Assembly (NCBI GenBank): GCA_000696115.1
Contig: JJOH01000029.1
Coordinates: 1 to 64,000, forward strand
DNA length: 64,000 nucleotides
Direction of reading: 5' to 3'
Source: Streptomyces olindensis
GTDB lineage: Bacteria > Actinomycetota > Actinomycetes > Streptomycetales > Streptomycetaceae
Positions 16,737 to 24,722 of this stretch are shown here, piece after piece. A model generated the notes under the pieces. That model had not been told where the DNA came from and did no database searches. It saw only the letters and a list, made by a program, of their open reading frames with translations. The position numbers and the translations under genes are program-made. How positions within the stretch are numbered: the stretch's first letter is position 1; each line of letters opens with the position of its first letter.

Positions 16737-17372
16737 TTACGCCGCCTCAGTCTCGGCTTCGTAGTGCATCTGTGCCCGGTCGAGAATGTCATCGGGATCA
16801 TGCCCCCAAGAAGCTGTCCAGTGAAGCAGGTCTGCGATCAACTCGACTGCGGACTCCGCAAGACCCGTACTGCGCCTGCCGCCTCTGAGAGCGGCACTGC
16901 CACGTGCCAGTTGATAGCTTTCAAGGGCTTCCAGAGCTCGCTCAACACGTTGGCAGGCACGTTGCCCTTGGGGGGTCGGGATCTCGCACCACACCGCCTT
17001 GCCCGTAGCGGTGAGAACCGTCCCCCAGTCCACAGTCAGTCCTGCAAGCAGGTGCAGGCCGCGGCCGCACTCCTCATCACAGTGACCGGCTTTCAGTGAC
17101 GGCACTACAGGACTCGTGTCGTGTAGCTCCAAGCGGATCCGCTCCCCCTGCCGCTCAAGGACCAAGGTGGCAGCTGAGCCCTCACCGACGTGCTTGACCA
17201 CGTTGGTTGCCAGCTCGGTGACGAGCAACTCTGCTTCATCGGCTGCCGTCGGAACGCCCCACCGGCTCAGTTGCCTGCCGGCAGCTCTCCGAAGCAGGCG
17301 CACCTCTGTAGGGGCCGCCTTGAAGGGCATCACACAGCGGACTTGGGGTCCGGTGACTTCAGATTCTGGCAT
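16737..17372 (-). CDS. HATPase_c ATP-binding regulatory protein
   Basis: A 211-residue protein with a single histidine-kinase-like ATPase domain: LLVTELATNVVKHVGEG (N box), then ECGRGLHLLAGLTVDWG (G boxes). In Streptomyces these anti-sigma-like proteins occur in dozens of copies beside XRE-DUF5753 and DUF397 genes, as here. A C-terminal 70-residue helical tail is extra. GGAGGGAGG precedes ATG 17372. It is divergent from the XRE gene by 216 bases. Specific partner unknown. Confidence 0.85.
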   Translation of the reverse strand: MPESEVTGPQVRCVMPFKAAPTEVRLLRRAAGRQLSRWGVPTAADEAELLVTELATNVVKHVGEGSAATLVLERQGERIRLELHDTSPVVPSLKAGHCDEECGRGLHLLAGLTVDWGTVLTATGKAVWCEIPTPQGQRACQRVERALEALESYQLARGSAALRGGRRSTGLAESAVELIADLLHWTASWGHDPDDILDRAQMHYEAETEAA

Positions 17373-17588
17373 TGGGCCGATCCTCCCTCCGTCGCCACGC
17401 ACTGCTCCAGCCGTGTTTACGCGACTGCGCTGCGTAGCGATCTCGGAGTGAGCATGGCACAGAGAACTCTCACTATGTAACTTCTCATGAGAATCCATCG
17501 AGTGAATCTGATGGTGGGTGGGACTCCCTCGTACCTAGCCTGATGACGATCTCCGGGCCCACTGCCCGGCCCACGGCGAAGGAGCCAC

Positions 17589-18434
17589 ATGCCCGAACGG
17601 ACAACGACTCGTCGTCGCCAACTTGGTGCAATCTTGCGCAAGTTGCGTGCCCACAAGGGACTGACTCTCGAGGAGGCCGGACGGCTAGTAGGCGTCTCCA
17701 AGGCCACCGTCAGCAGGTACGAAACGCAGGCGGGACCGGTCAAGTGGATCGTCATCGACGCCCTGTGCCGCGAGTACGGAGCGTCTGACGCTGAACGCCG
17801 CGCTGTCGTCGCACTGGCGAAGGACGCCAAGCAGCAGGGCTGGTGGAGTTCATTCGCCGACTCCATCCCGGAGAGCATGAACTTGCTTCTCACTCTTGAG
17901 GACGAAGCCGTGCGCGAAAGCCACTTCTCCTGTGTCTACGTGCCCGGGCTTCTGCAGACACGCGCTTACAGCACAGCACTGCAGAAGGCCAACGAAGTAC
18001 CCCTTGAGCGGGCAGAGATCGAGCGTCTCGTCGACATCCGTATGAAGCGGCAGGAGATCCTCACCCGCACAAAGCCGCTGCACCTGTGGGCGATCCTCGA
18101 TGAGTCCGTGATCCGGCGGGTCGTCGGTTCGCGACAGGCCATGAAGGAGCAGCTCGACCGCCTACTCGAAGCGAACGAGTCTCCTCACATAACGCTTCAG
18201 GTGCTGCCCTTCGCCAAGGGAGCCCATGCCGCTGCGCTAGGCAGCTTCGTCATCATCGGCGGTACAGAACCCGCCCTCGACGTCGTCTATGTCGACTTCC
18301 ACACTGGGTCCCTCTTCCTGGAGAAGGACGAGGAACTGGACAGATACAGACTTGCGTTCGAGTACCTCCGCGCACAAGCGTTGGACATGGAGGCTTCCTC
18401 CGCCGTGATCCATCGTGTCCGCAAGGAGTTGTAG
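17589..18434 (+). CDS. XRE family regulator with DUF5753 (WhiJ-like)
   Basis: A 281-residue regulator. The N-terminal helix-turn-helix is LRKLRAHKGLTLEEAGRLVG followed by VSKATVSRYE. DUF5753 fills the rest, with the hallmark VYVPGLLQTRAYSTAL and a C-terminal LDVVYVDFHTGSLFLE. This is the architecture of WhiJ-type developmental or antibiotic regulators. GAAGGAG precedes the ATG. The DUF397 gene starts at the base after its stop, so they form a unit, and the HATPase gene is divergent. Ligand or partner unknown. Confidence 0.9.
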   Translation: MPERTTTRRRQLGAILRKLRAHKGLTLEEAGRLVGVSKATVSRYETQAGPVKWIVIDALCREYGASDAERRAVVALAKDAKQQGWWSSFADSIPESMNLLLTLEDEAVRESHFSCVYVPGLLQTRAYSTALQKANEVPLERAEIERLVDIRMKRQEILTRTKPLHLWAILDESVIRRVVGSRQAMKEQLDRLLEANESPHITLQVLPFAKGAHAAALGSFVIIGGTEPALDVVYVDFHTGSLFLEKDEELDRYRLAFEYLRAQALDMEASSAVIHRVRKEL

Positions 18435-18656
18435 ATGCCCACCGCCGCTCGCCCTGCTGCTGGCCTTGCGTGGTTCAAGTCCTCCTACAGCGGCGGCAAC
18501 ACAACCGAGTGTCTGGAGACCGCATTCCTGCCTTCCGGTGTGCTGGTACGGGACTCCAAGCGACCGGGGGACCCGTGGCTTGTGGTCTCAGAAGAGGCAT
18601 GGATGCGCTTCGTGAGGGGCACGCGGTACCTCCCTTCTATGGTGTGGGGCAGTTGA
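18435..18656 (+). CDS. DUF397 domain protein
   Basis: A 73-residue DUF397 protein with the family core WFKSSYSGGNTTECLETA, VLVRDSKRPG and a terminal SEEAWMRFV. DUF397 proteins accompany XRE-DUF5753 regulators and are thought to act as their small partner, in a way resembling antitoxin-like pairs. The ATG directly abuts the upstream stop codon. Confidence 0.9.
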   Translation: MPTAARPAAGLAWFKSSYSGGNTTECLETAFLPSGVLVRDSKRPGDPWLVVSEEAWMRFVRGTRYLPSMVWGS

Positions 18657-18726
18657 CGGCCGCATGTGTGCATGTTCTGGCCCCGCTCCCCGGCTGGTCC
18701 TAGTGACGCCTCGATAGCCTGCTGCC

Positions 18727-19378
18727 GTGATTCGAGCAGTGGTCTTCGACGTCGGTGAGTGCCTTGTCGACGAGACGCGGGAGTACCGGACGTGGGCCGA
18801 CTGGCTGTGTGTGCCACGACACACCTTCCATGCAGTGTTCGGCGCCGTGATCGCCCAGGGCCGTGACTACCGGGAGACGTTCCAGGAGTTCCGGCCCGGG
18901 TTCGATCTCGACGAGGAGCGGGAAAAGCGGGCAGCTGCCGGAGAGCTTTGTGGAAGAGGATCTGTACGAGGACGTCCGGCCGACGCTCGCACGGCTCAGA
19001 GCCGATGGGCTGTGGCTCGGCATCACGGGTAACCAGACCGTGCGGGCCGGAAGGATCTTGCGAGCGCTGCTCTCCGACGACGTCGACATGATCGGTACGT
19101 CCGACGACTGGGGCGCCACAAAGCCGGACCCCGAGTTCTTCAAGCGGGGGCCCACGCTGTGCCCTTGATGTGGACGAGATCCTCTACGTCGGTGATCGGT
19201 ACGACAACGACATCAGGCCAGCCAGGCAGGCGGGTATGCACACAGCTCTCGTGCATCGCGGGCCCTGGGCCAGCATCTGGTGGAACAGCACCGAGGCAGA
19301 GAATTGCCGACTTTCCGCGTCAAGGAGCTGCTTGAGCTCACGGCATGCCTGGGGGCGTCCAACGCATCCGCGGGCTAA
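18727..19378 (+). pseudogene. HAD family hydrolase, broken by three frameshifts
   Basis: Joined across three frames, this reads as one haloacid-dehalogenase-like phosphatase. Frame 1 gives VVFDVGECLVDETREY (motif I DxGxxL-D). Near 18940 the frame moves to LPESFVEEDLYEDV and GITGNQTV (motif II region), with GTSDDWGATKPDPEFF. Near 19150 it moves again to DEILYVGDRYDNDIRPARQAGM (motifs III/IV). Near 19300 it moves a last time to LPTFRVKELLELT, ending at TAA 19378. Three separate shifts point to a decayed gene, or less likely to base-calling errors. Start GTG 18727. Confidence 0.8.
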
Positions 19379-19442
19379 GCGTCGTTGTCACACCACAGGC
19401 CGGCTAGCGGCGGCAGTCGGGCTCACTTCACGGTGGTGACGA

Positions 19443-20768
19443 TCAGGCGGCCACAGCCACGGCCCGCTCATACAGACTCCGGGCCGCCGGTGTGCGGAGA
19501 TGAGGGCGAATCAGGGCCTTCACGTTGCGGACCTTTTCGTCTGCGCTCCCCGACTGCACCAAGGGGTAGTCGTCCAGCACGCGATCCCAGGTAGAGACTG
19601 CTTCTTCCAGGCGGCCAAGCTCCAATTGGCGTTCTCCCAACAGGAAGTTGTAGCGCACGCTGCTACGGCGGTAGTGGCTGTCCCGCAGCTTGTCTGACTC
19701 CACCAAGGACTCCACGGCTCCTGCCTTGTCGCCCATGGCGTAGCGGACCTGGGAGACGTGATAGGCGAGGGACGACGGCGAGTAGCTCCCGAAGGCCTTC
19801 GCCCGGGACTCTGCCTTGTCCATGGCAGCCTCCGCCTCCTTGATGAACACCAGAGCGTTGTGGCGGTCTCCTGAGGCTGCATACGAGTGGGCCTGTTGCC
19901 CCGCCAGGAACGCCCGCATGCGAGGCCCGGCGGCCGGAGATGCCGCCGCCGCGGCGTCGGCCAGGCGGACGGCCTCGGCGTGGTGGCCCAGGTCCACGGC
20001 CTGGAGGCTCATACCCCGCAACGTGGTGCAGTAGGTCAGGTGGTCGTCGGCGGCTCCGGCTAGTTCCAGGGCCTTTACGTAGTACCGCTGGGCGAGGCCG
20101 TGGAGTCCTTCATCCACAGCCATGAAGCCAGTCAGGTACAGGAGGTCCGACGTGGCGGACAGCAGAGCTTTCCGGACGTCCTCCGCCGCGTCCGCGCGGA
20201 GGTGAGGGCTCACGGTGTTGACCAGGAACGCGGCGGCCATGGGCCTGGCGTGACGCCCGCCGAACTGATCGTCCAACTCCGAGATTTTTTCGGTCATGGC
20301 CATCACCGCGTCCACTTCCCGAAACCCGATACGGCGGGCCTTGCCGGACTCCACGGCTTCCATGCGGCCCAGTACGTCGGGCCAATCGGGGATCGTGAGG
20401 GCTACGGAGAACAGAGCAGCGCCCATGACGCCACGGCGGGACGGATCCATGTCTTGCCTCCCCAGCTCCATCAACCCTTCCAAGGTATCCGTGCGTGGGG
20501 ACGTTCCCGGGGCGGGATCTGGAAGGCCCGCCTCCATATGAGTCACGGGGCGCGCCAGCCTTCGGGAGAGGGCCTCCACGATGAACCCGCGGACCTTGCG
20601 CTGGGGCATGGTCCCCGCAAGCCAGTGGCTGACGGCGGACTGGTCATACCGCAGTGGTGTACCCGCTTCCGTCCCCAGGCGGTTGACCTCCCTGGCGAAC
20701 TGGGTCTCAGTCCAGCCCGACTCATCGACTAAGCGAGCCAGCTTGGTGTTCGGCTTCCGCTCGGCCAT
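19443..20768 (-). CDS. HTH regulator with TPR domain, linked to graspetide cluster
   Basis: A 441-residue regulator. The N-terminus carries a helix-turn-helix (LVDESGWTETQFAREVN, then DQSAVSHWLAGTMP). A linker precedes tetratricopeptide-like repeats from about residue 150 (YYVKALELAGAADDHLTYC, HAEAVRLADAAAA, HNALVFIKEAEAAMDKA). This is a signal-sensing XRE/TPR protein of the kind common in Streptomyces. It is divergent from the graspetide operon starting at 20896, so it is the obvious candidate regulator. ATG 20768 was chosen; the frame stays open far upstream across the intergenic region. Confidence 0.82.
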   Translation of the reverse strand: MAERKPNTKLARLVDESGWTETQFAREVNRLGTEAGTPLRYDQSAVSHWLAGTMPQRKVRGFIVEALSRRLARPVTHMEAGLPDPAPGTSPRTDTLEGLMELGRQDMDPSRRGVMGAALFSVALTIPDWPDVLGRMEAVESGKARRIGFREVDAVMAMTEKISELDDQFGGRHARPMAAAFLVNTVSPHLRADAAEDVRKALLSATSDLLYLTGFMAVDEGLHGLAQRYYVKALELAGAADDHLTYCTTLRGMSLQAVDLGHHAEAVRLADAAAAASPAAGPRMRAFLAGQQAHSYAASGDRHNALVFIKEAEAAMDKAESRAKAFGSYSPSSLAYHVSQVRYAMGDKAGAVESLVESDKLRDSHYRRSSVRYNFLLGERQLELGRLEEAVSTWDRVLDDYPLVQSGSADEKVRNVKALIRPHLRTPAARSLYERAVAVAA

Positions 20769-20895
20769 GGCCTGACTCCCCGTGTGCGGCCAACTTTCAT
20801 GGCTTTCATAGTCCTGCGTCGCGGCAACGGTACCGCGCTGCGTGTTCGTGCGGTTGCGTAGTGCACAAGCGATCAATCCCGCGGAGGAGACCAAG

Positions 20896-20964
20896 ATGAC
20901 CCGCCGAAACGGCGTCCTTCTGCTTGAAGTGGGCGCGCTGCTCGAGGACAGCGGGGCCATGTGA
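20896..20964 (+). CDS. 22-residue small ORF opening the graspetide operon
   Basis: ATG 20896 sits six bases after a strong GGAGGAG, and the frame encodes MTRRNGVLLLEVGALLEDSG plus two residues. Its TGA overlaps the ATG of the following 94-residue ORF (TGATG), so translation of the second probably depends on the first. It may be a genuine small protein or a translational leader. I recognise no family. Confidence 0.5.
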   Translation: MTRRNGVLLLEVGALLEDSGAM

Positions 20965-21248
20965 TGGCGACCGTCAGGACCGTTTCCCACATGCCCGCGC
21001 CACCCAGACCCATCGTCGGATTCAGTCGGCCGGAGGACGTGACCCCTGGCCGGATCGTCGTGGACAAGGACCGGGACATGGTGGCTCGGGTCGATGAAGT
21101 CGACGGCCGATGGGTGGAAGTCTCCCGGCCCACAGGTCTGTCCTGGCGTGTGAGTTGGATTCGGCTCCGCCCGGGGACGGAACGTGAGGCACGCCAGCTC
21201 TGCGCCATCGGCCGACTCCACCAACAACAGCGCCGGGGCCTGGCATGA
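20964..21248 (+). CDS. 94-residue protein of unknown function in graspetide operon
   Basis: A 94-residue soluble protein. The middle reads DVTPGRIVVDKDRDMVARVD and VDGRWVEVSRPTG, which suggests a small beta-barrel of a type often seen as a conserved hypothetical protein in Streptomyces XRE/TPR neighbourhoods. The start overlaps the upstream 22-residue ORF. Its stop overlaps an in-frame ATG (21245) that would extend the graspetide precursor, so the genes are tightly packed. Function unknown; possibly a partner of the divergent regulator. Confidence 0.6.
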   Translation: MATVRTVSHMPAPPRPIVGFSRPEDVTPGRIVVDKDRDMVARVDEVDGRWVEVSRPTGLSWRVSWIRLRPGTEREARQLCAIGRLHQQQRRGLA

Positions 21249-21301
21249 GCCTTCGGCTAGTGCTCGACCACCCATCAGAAATCGAAGAGAGAGGGCACAC
21301 G

Positions 21302-21562
21302 ATGCAGACCACGACTATCGCCCAGCGGCGCCTCCCCTGGGGCATCAGCCGTATGCGCCCCTACCCCAGTACCTACCAGCCCGGCTACGCCACCGCCGAA
21401 CTCGACCCGACCTCCCAGACCACCGTTTTCCGCGACGCGCAGGGCGCCATCGTGGAGATGGGCAAGCACGGCACCAGCAAAGGCACCGAGACCCATCCGC
21501 AGTCCACGAACCAGGACAGCCGCAACGACACCGACCACGACCAGGACAGCGAGCAGGACTGA
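21302..21562 (+). CDS. tgmA: graspetide precursor peptide (ATP-grasp target RiPP)
   Basis: An 86-residue precursor. The leader carries LPWGISRMRPYPSTYQPGY, similar to the conserved P[FW]G.RRM motif by which ATP-grasp ligases recognise such peptides, then ELDPTSQTTVF. The C-terminal 40 residues (HGTSKGTETHPQSTNQ onward) alternate Thr/Ser with Asp/Glu, ending in an acidic run with DTDHDQDSEQD. That supplies both hydroxyl donors and carboxyl acceptors for side-chain esters. ATG 21302 follows AGAGAGGG; an earlier ATG at 21245 would add 19 residues. Its TGA overlaps the start of tgmB. Confidence 0.88.
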   Translation: MQTTTIAQRRLPWGISRMRPYPSTYQPGYATAELDPTSQTTVFRDAQGAIVEMGKHGTSKGTETHPQSTNQDSRNDTDHDQDSEQD

Positions 21563-22527
21563 TGAACCACGCTGGACCGGTCGCGGTCGTCACCGAAGTG
21601 GACGATGTGACCGCCGACATGGTGATCACCGAACTGAACAAGCGCGGTGTCCCGGTCGTGCGGTTCGATCCGTCCGACATCGGTGACCGCCTCTTACTGT
21701 CAGCCCGGTTCGGCGCCGGCCCGGCGGCCACCCCCGTCGGCCACCTCCGGACCCTCTCCAGGGACACCACTCTGGAGAGGGTGCGGTCGCTGTATTGGCG
21801 CCGTCCGACCTGGCCTCACTTCGAGTACCTGGACGACCCCGATGCCCGCTTCGCTGCTGCCCAGGTCCGTCATGGTCTCGGCGGTGCTCTGTACGCGCTG
21901 CCAAGTTGCCGCTATGTGAACCACCCCCTCAGCAACTACGCGGCGGAATACAAGCCCATGCAACTGGCCGTGGCCGAACGCCTCCGCCTGACCGTCCCGC
22001 CCACTCTGATCTCCAACGACCCGGCCAGAATCCGGGCGTTCATCAAGGAACACGACCAGGTGATCTACAAGGCGCTCCGCTGGACCCCCTACCGGCGCAG
22101 TGACGGCGTGGGACTGACCACCTGGACCGAGCCTGTCACCGCCGAAGAGTTGGATGAGAGCGTGGCCGTGGTCCCACACCTGTTCCAGGCACGCGTGGAC
22201 AAGGTGGCGGACCTGCGGGTGGTCATCGTCGGGCTCAAGGTGTTCGCGATCCGTATCGATTCCGACCTGTTGGACTGGCGCGCGGATTACAGCACCCTGA
22301 CCTACACGCCTGTGGACCTGCCCACCAGCGTGGAGAAGGCTCTCACCGCCCACCTGGAACACTTCGGCCTCGCCTCGGGCAGCTTTGACCTGGCCATCGC
22401 CCGCGACGGTGACCTGCACTGGCTGGAGCTGAACCCGAACGGTCAATGGGGTTGGCTCGAAGACGAAACCGGGTTACCGATCGCCGCCGCTTTCGCAGAC
22501 CTCTTGGAGCAAGGAGCCACACCGTGA
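21562..22527 (+). CDS. tgmB: ATP-grasp ribosomal peptide maturase
   Basis: A 321-residue ATP-grasp ligase of the TgmB/microviridin-ligase type. N-terminal pre-ATP domain: VAVVTEVDDVTADMVITEL. The ATP-binding region includes IYKALRWTPYRR, and the metal site shows KVADLRVVIVG and the hallmark LHWLELNPNGQWGWLE. Such enzymes activate an Asp/Glu side chain as acyl phosphate and join it to Thr/Ser (ester) or Lys (amide) of the precursor. It overlaps the precursor gene and the methyltransferase gene, so all three are co-translated. Confidence 0.92.
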   Translation: MNHAGPVAVVTEVDDVTADMVITELNKRGVPVVRFDPSDIGDRLLLSARFGAGPAATPVGHLRTLSRDTTLERVRSLYWRRPTWPHFEYLDDPDARFAAAQVRHGLGGALYALPSCRYVNHPLSNYAAEYKPMQLAVAERLRLTVPPTLISNDPARIRAFIKEHDQVIYKALRWTPYRRSDGVGLTTWTEPVTAEELDESVAVVPHLFQARVDKVADLRVVIVGLKVFAIRIDSDLLDWRADYSTLTYTPVDLPTSVEKALTAHLEHFGLASGSFDLAIARDGDLHWLELNPNGQWGWLEDETGLPIAAAFADLLEQGATP

Positions 22528-23717
22528 ACCGTCCCGACTCCGCGAGCCTCCGCCGCGCTCTGGCTGACCAGCTCGAAAAGAGCGGTGTCTTGAGAACCCC
22601 GGCATGGCGAAAGGCCATCGAAGCCGTACCCCGGGAGCTGTTCCTCCCGTCGTTCTTCAGGGCCGAGCCCAGCCCCGGCGGCATCACGCAGTACATCCCC
22701 GTCACGCAGGACACCCAGGAGGACGAGCGGCTGGCCCTCGTCTATCAGAACGAAACCTGGGTGACCCAGCTCGACGGCCACCTCACCGCCGACACCACCG
22801 TCAGGCCGGTGACCGGCTTCCCCACCTCATCCTCGACGGTGCCGTCCACCGTCGTGGAGATGCTCGAATCCCTCGACGTGGACGATGGCATGAACGTTCT
22901 GGAGATCGGTACCGGTACGGGCTACTCCACGGGCCTGATGTGTTACCGCATGGGCGAGGACAACGTCACCAGCGTGGAGGTGGACCACGCCGTATCGGAG
23001 CGGGCGGACGCCGCTCTGGAGGACGCGGGGTACTCGACCTGGACCGTCACAGGAGACGGCCTCCTCGGGCACCCCCGCCGCGCACCGTATGACCGGGTCA
23101 TCGCCACCTGCGCTCTGCGCCGCATCCCGTACGCCTGGGTCAGGCAGACCAAGCCCGGTGGGATCATTCTCGCCACCGTGGGCCCCAGCGCCTGGTCCTA
23201 TGGCACAGGCCTGGCGAAGCTCACCGTCAAGGACGATGGCAGCGCAGTGGGCCGGATCATCGGCCGCACGTCGTTCATGCCCGCCCGTGCGGAGGCTGCC
23301 GTCCCTCTCTCCGGTGACCTCTCCGCCCGAGCTGCCTACGCAGACACCGAGCGCAAGACCAGCCTTTCACCCGACGTGCTGAACGACTGGATGCCTGCCT
23401 TCCTGGCTCAACTCGCCGCACCCGGTACCCAACTCGTCCGCGCCGTCAGCGACAGTCGAGAGACGGTGTACCTGTTCGACTCAGGCCGGGAAGCCTTCGC
23501 CGCGCTCACCACTGCCGGAGACAGGTGGAACGTCCGGCAGGGGGGACCGGTCGCCATCTGGGATGCCATCGAGAGCGCACTCACCGCCTGGCGGAACGCC
23601 GGTGAACCTGACATCACCTCCGTTCGAATGGAGGTCACTCCCGAGGCGCACGCCTACTGGATCGGGGGCGAACCGCTCCTCCGCTGGAAGCACTCCCACG
23701 CGCCGCTGAGCGACTGA
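22524..23717 (+). CDS. tgmC: PCMT-like methyltransferase of graspetide system
   Basis: A 397-residue methyltransferase related to protein-L-isoaspartate O-methyltransferase. It opens with the helical LRRALADQLEKSGVL and WRKAIEAVPRELFLP. The AdoMet site is MNVLEIGTGTGYSTGLM, then VTSVEVD, and YDRVIATCALRRIPYAWVRQ follows. A C-terminal domain of about 170 residues is specific to the TgmC family. In related systems such enzymes methylate an Asp carboxylate of the cross-linked peptide, leading to aspartimide or isoAsp. GTG 22524 overlaps the tgmB stop. Confidence 0.9.
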   Translation: MNRPDSASLRRALADQLEKSGVLRTPAWRKAIEAVPRELFLPSFFRAEPSPGGITQYIPVTQDTQEDERLALVYQNETWVTQLDGHLTADTTVRPVTGFPTSSSTVPSTVVEMLESLDVDDGMNVLEIGTGTGYSTGLMCYRMGEDNVTSVEVDHAVSERADAALEDAGYSTWTVTGDGLLGHPRRAPYDRVIATCALRRIPYAWVRQTKPGGIILATVGPSAWSYGTGLAKLTVKDDGSAVGRIIGRTSFMPARAEAAVPLSGDLSARAAYADTERKTSLSPDVLNDWMPAFLAQLAAPGTQLVRAVSDSRETVYLFDSGREAFAALTTAGDRWNVRQGGPVAIWDAIESALTAWRNAGEPDITSVRMEVTPEAHAYWIGGEPLLRWKHSHAPLSD

Positions 23718-23731
23718 CACCTCGGCCGGGC

Positions 23732-24118
23732 TCAGTCCTCCACCCGGTCCAGTTCCCCCCGCTCGATGCAGAACTCGTTCCTCTCCGGGTCCGCCAGCAC
23801 CACCCAGCCCCTGCCGTTCGGGAGGGTGCGGCCCGTCAGGATGTGGGCGCCCAGGGATACGGCTCGTTCGACCTCTTGGGAGCGGGTGCGGCCGGTGGGG
23901 CGCAGGTCGAAGTGGAGGCGGTTCTTGCTTGTCTTGGGCTCCTCGACTCTTACGAAGAGGAGGCCGGGCGCGTCGTTGGGGAGTTCGATCAGGATCTCGT
24001 CGTCGCCGGGCTTGTCCTCGTCGGAGATGGGGTGGCCGAGGAACTCGCTCCAGAAGCGGGCCAGTTCGTAGGGCTCGCCTGTGCAGTCGAAGGTGATGTG
24101 GCGGATGGTGGGGTTCAA
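23732..24118 (-). CDS. VOC family (glyoxalase-like) protein
   Basis: A 128-residue single-domain vicinal-oxygen-chelate protein: IRHITFDCTGEPYELARFWS at the start and WVVLADPERNEFCIERG at the end, the typical glyoxalase/bleomycin-resistance-like pattern. Metal ligands are not obvious, as in many such Streptomyces proteins. The start is TTG 24118, eight bases after GGGAG. It converges on the methyltransferase gene. Confidence 0.82.
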   Translation of the reverse strand: MNPTIRHITFDCTGEPYELARFWSEFLGHPISDEDKPGDDEILIELPNDAPGLLFVRVEEPKTSKNRLHFDLRPTGRTRSQEVERAVSLGAHILTGRTLPNGRGWVVLADPERNEFCIERGELDRVED

Positions 24119-24179
24119 GTGTCGTCTCCCGTGCGTGTGTTGATCCGCAGGGTGGGGTGGGAGGCAGGGGGTTGTCGAA

Positions 24180-24668
24180 CTATTTACCGGGCTGCTCGGG
24201 GAGGTTTCCGTTGCCGCCGTGGTTGGCGACGATGCGGCGTAGGACGTTGATCGTGGTGACGAAGTCGGCGGGCGTGATGCCCTCGTGGGTCTGCCGGTGG
24301 ACCGTGAGGTTGCGGTCACGGGCGCGGAGGCGGGCCGCCTCGCCGTCCTCGGTGAGGGTCATGGCGCCTGTCGTGTCCTCCGTGAGCCAGCCCCGGGTGA
24401 TCAGGTCGTCGTAGACCTCGTCGAAGTCGGTGTTCTGGTCGTCGTAGGGGGTGAGGCGGTCGGTCAGGGTGGTGCGGGTCCAGGTGCCGGGGGCGCCAGC
24501 GGCGTGGTTGAGGGTCCACCAGTGGGGCTGGGTGAGGTTCTCGACCGCGAGTTGGGCTCGCAGGGCGCCTACCACTCGGCGGTAGGCCTGGCCGGTCCAG
24601 GCGCCGATGGGCTGGGTGGCCAGTTCCTCCTGGGGGTAGTCCTTCAGGTCCTCGACGTGGGTGTTCAT
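24180..24668 (-). CDS. MarR-like winged-helix protein
   Basis: A 162-residue protein with a MarR-like organisation: an N-terminal helical part (GQAYRRVVGALRAQLAVENL), then DDLITRGWLTEDTTGAMTLT as wing, and the helical TPADFVTTINVLRRIVANHG. The recognition helix is less typical, so DNA binding is likely but not certain. It lies between a VOC protein and an alpha/beta hydrolase on the same strand and may regulate them. Ligand unknown. Confidence 0.65.
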   Translation of the reverse strand: MNTHVEDLKDYPQEELATQPIGAWTGQAYRRVVGALRAQLAVENLTQPHWWTLNHAAGAPGTWTRTTLTDRLTPYDDQNTDFDEVYDDLITRGWLTEDTTGAMTLTEDGEAARLRARDRNLTVHRQTHEGITPADFVTTINVLRRIVANHGGNGNLPEQPGK

Positions 24669-24722
24669 GGTCCTCGCTCTCCCGTGCGGCTGTGGCCGGC
24701 TGGACGCGATGAACCTAGGACC

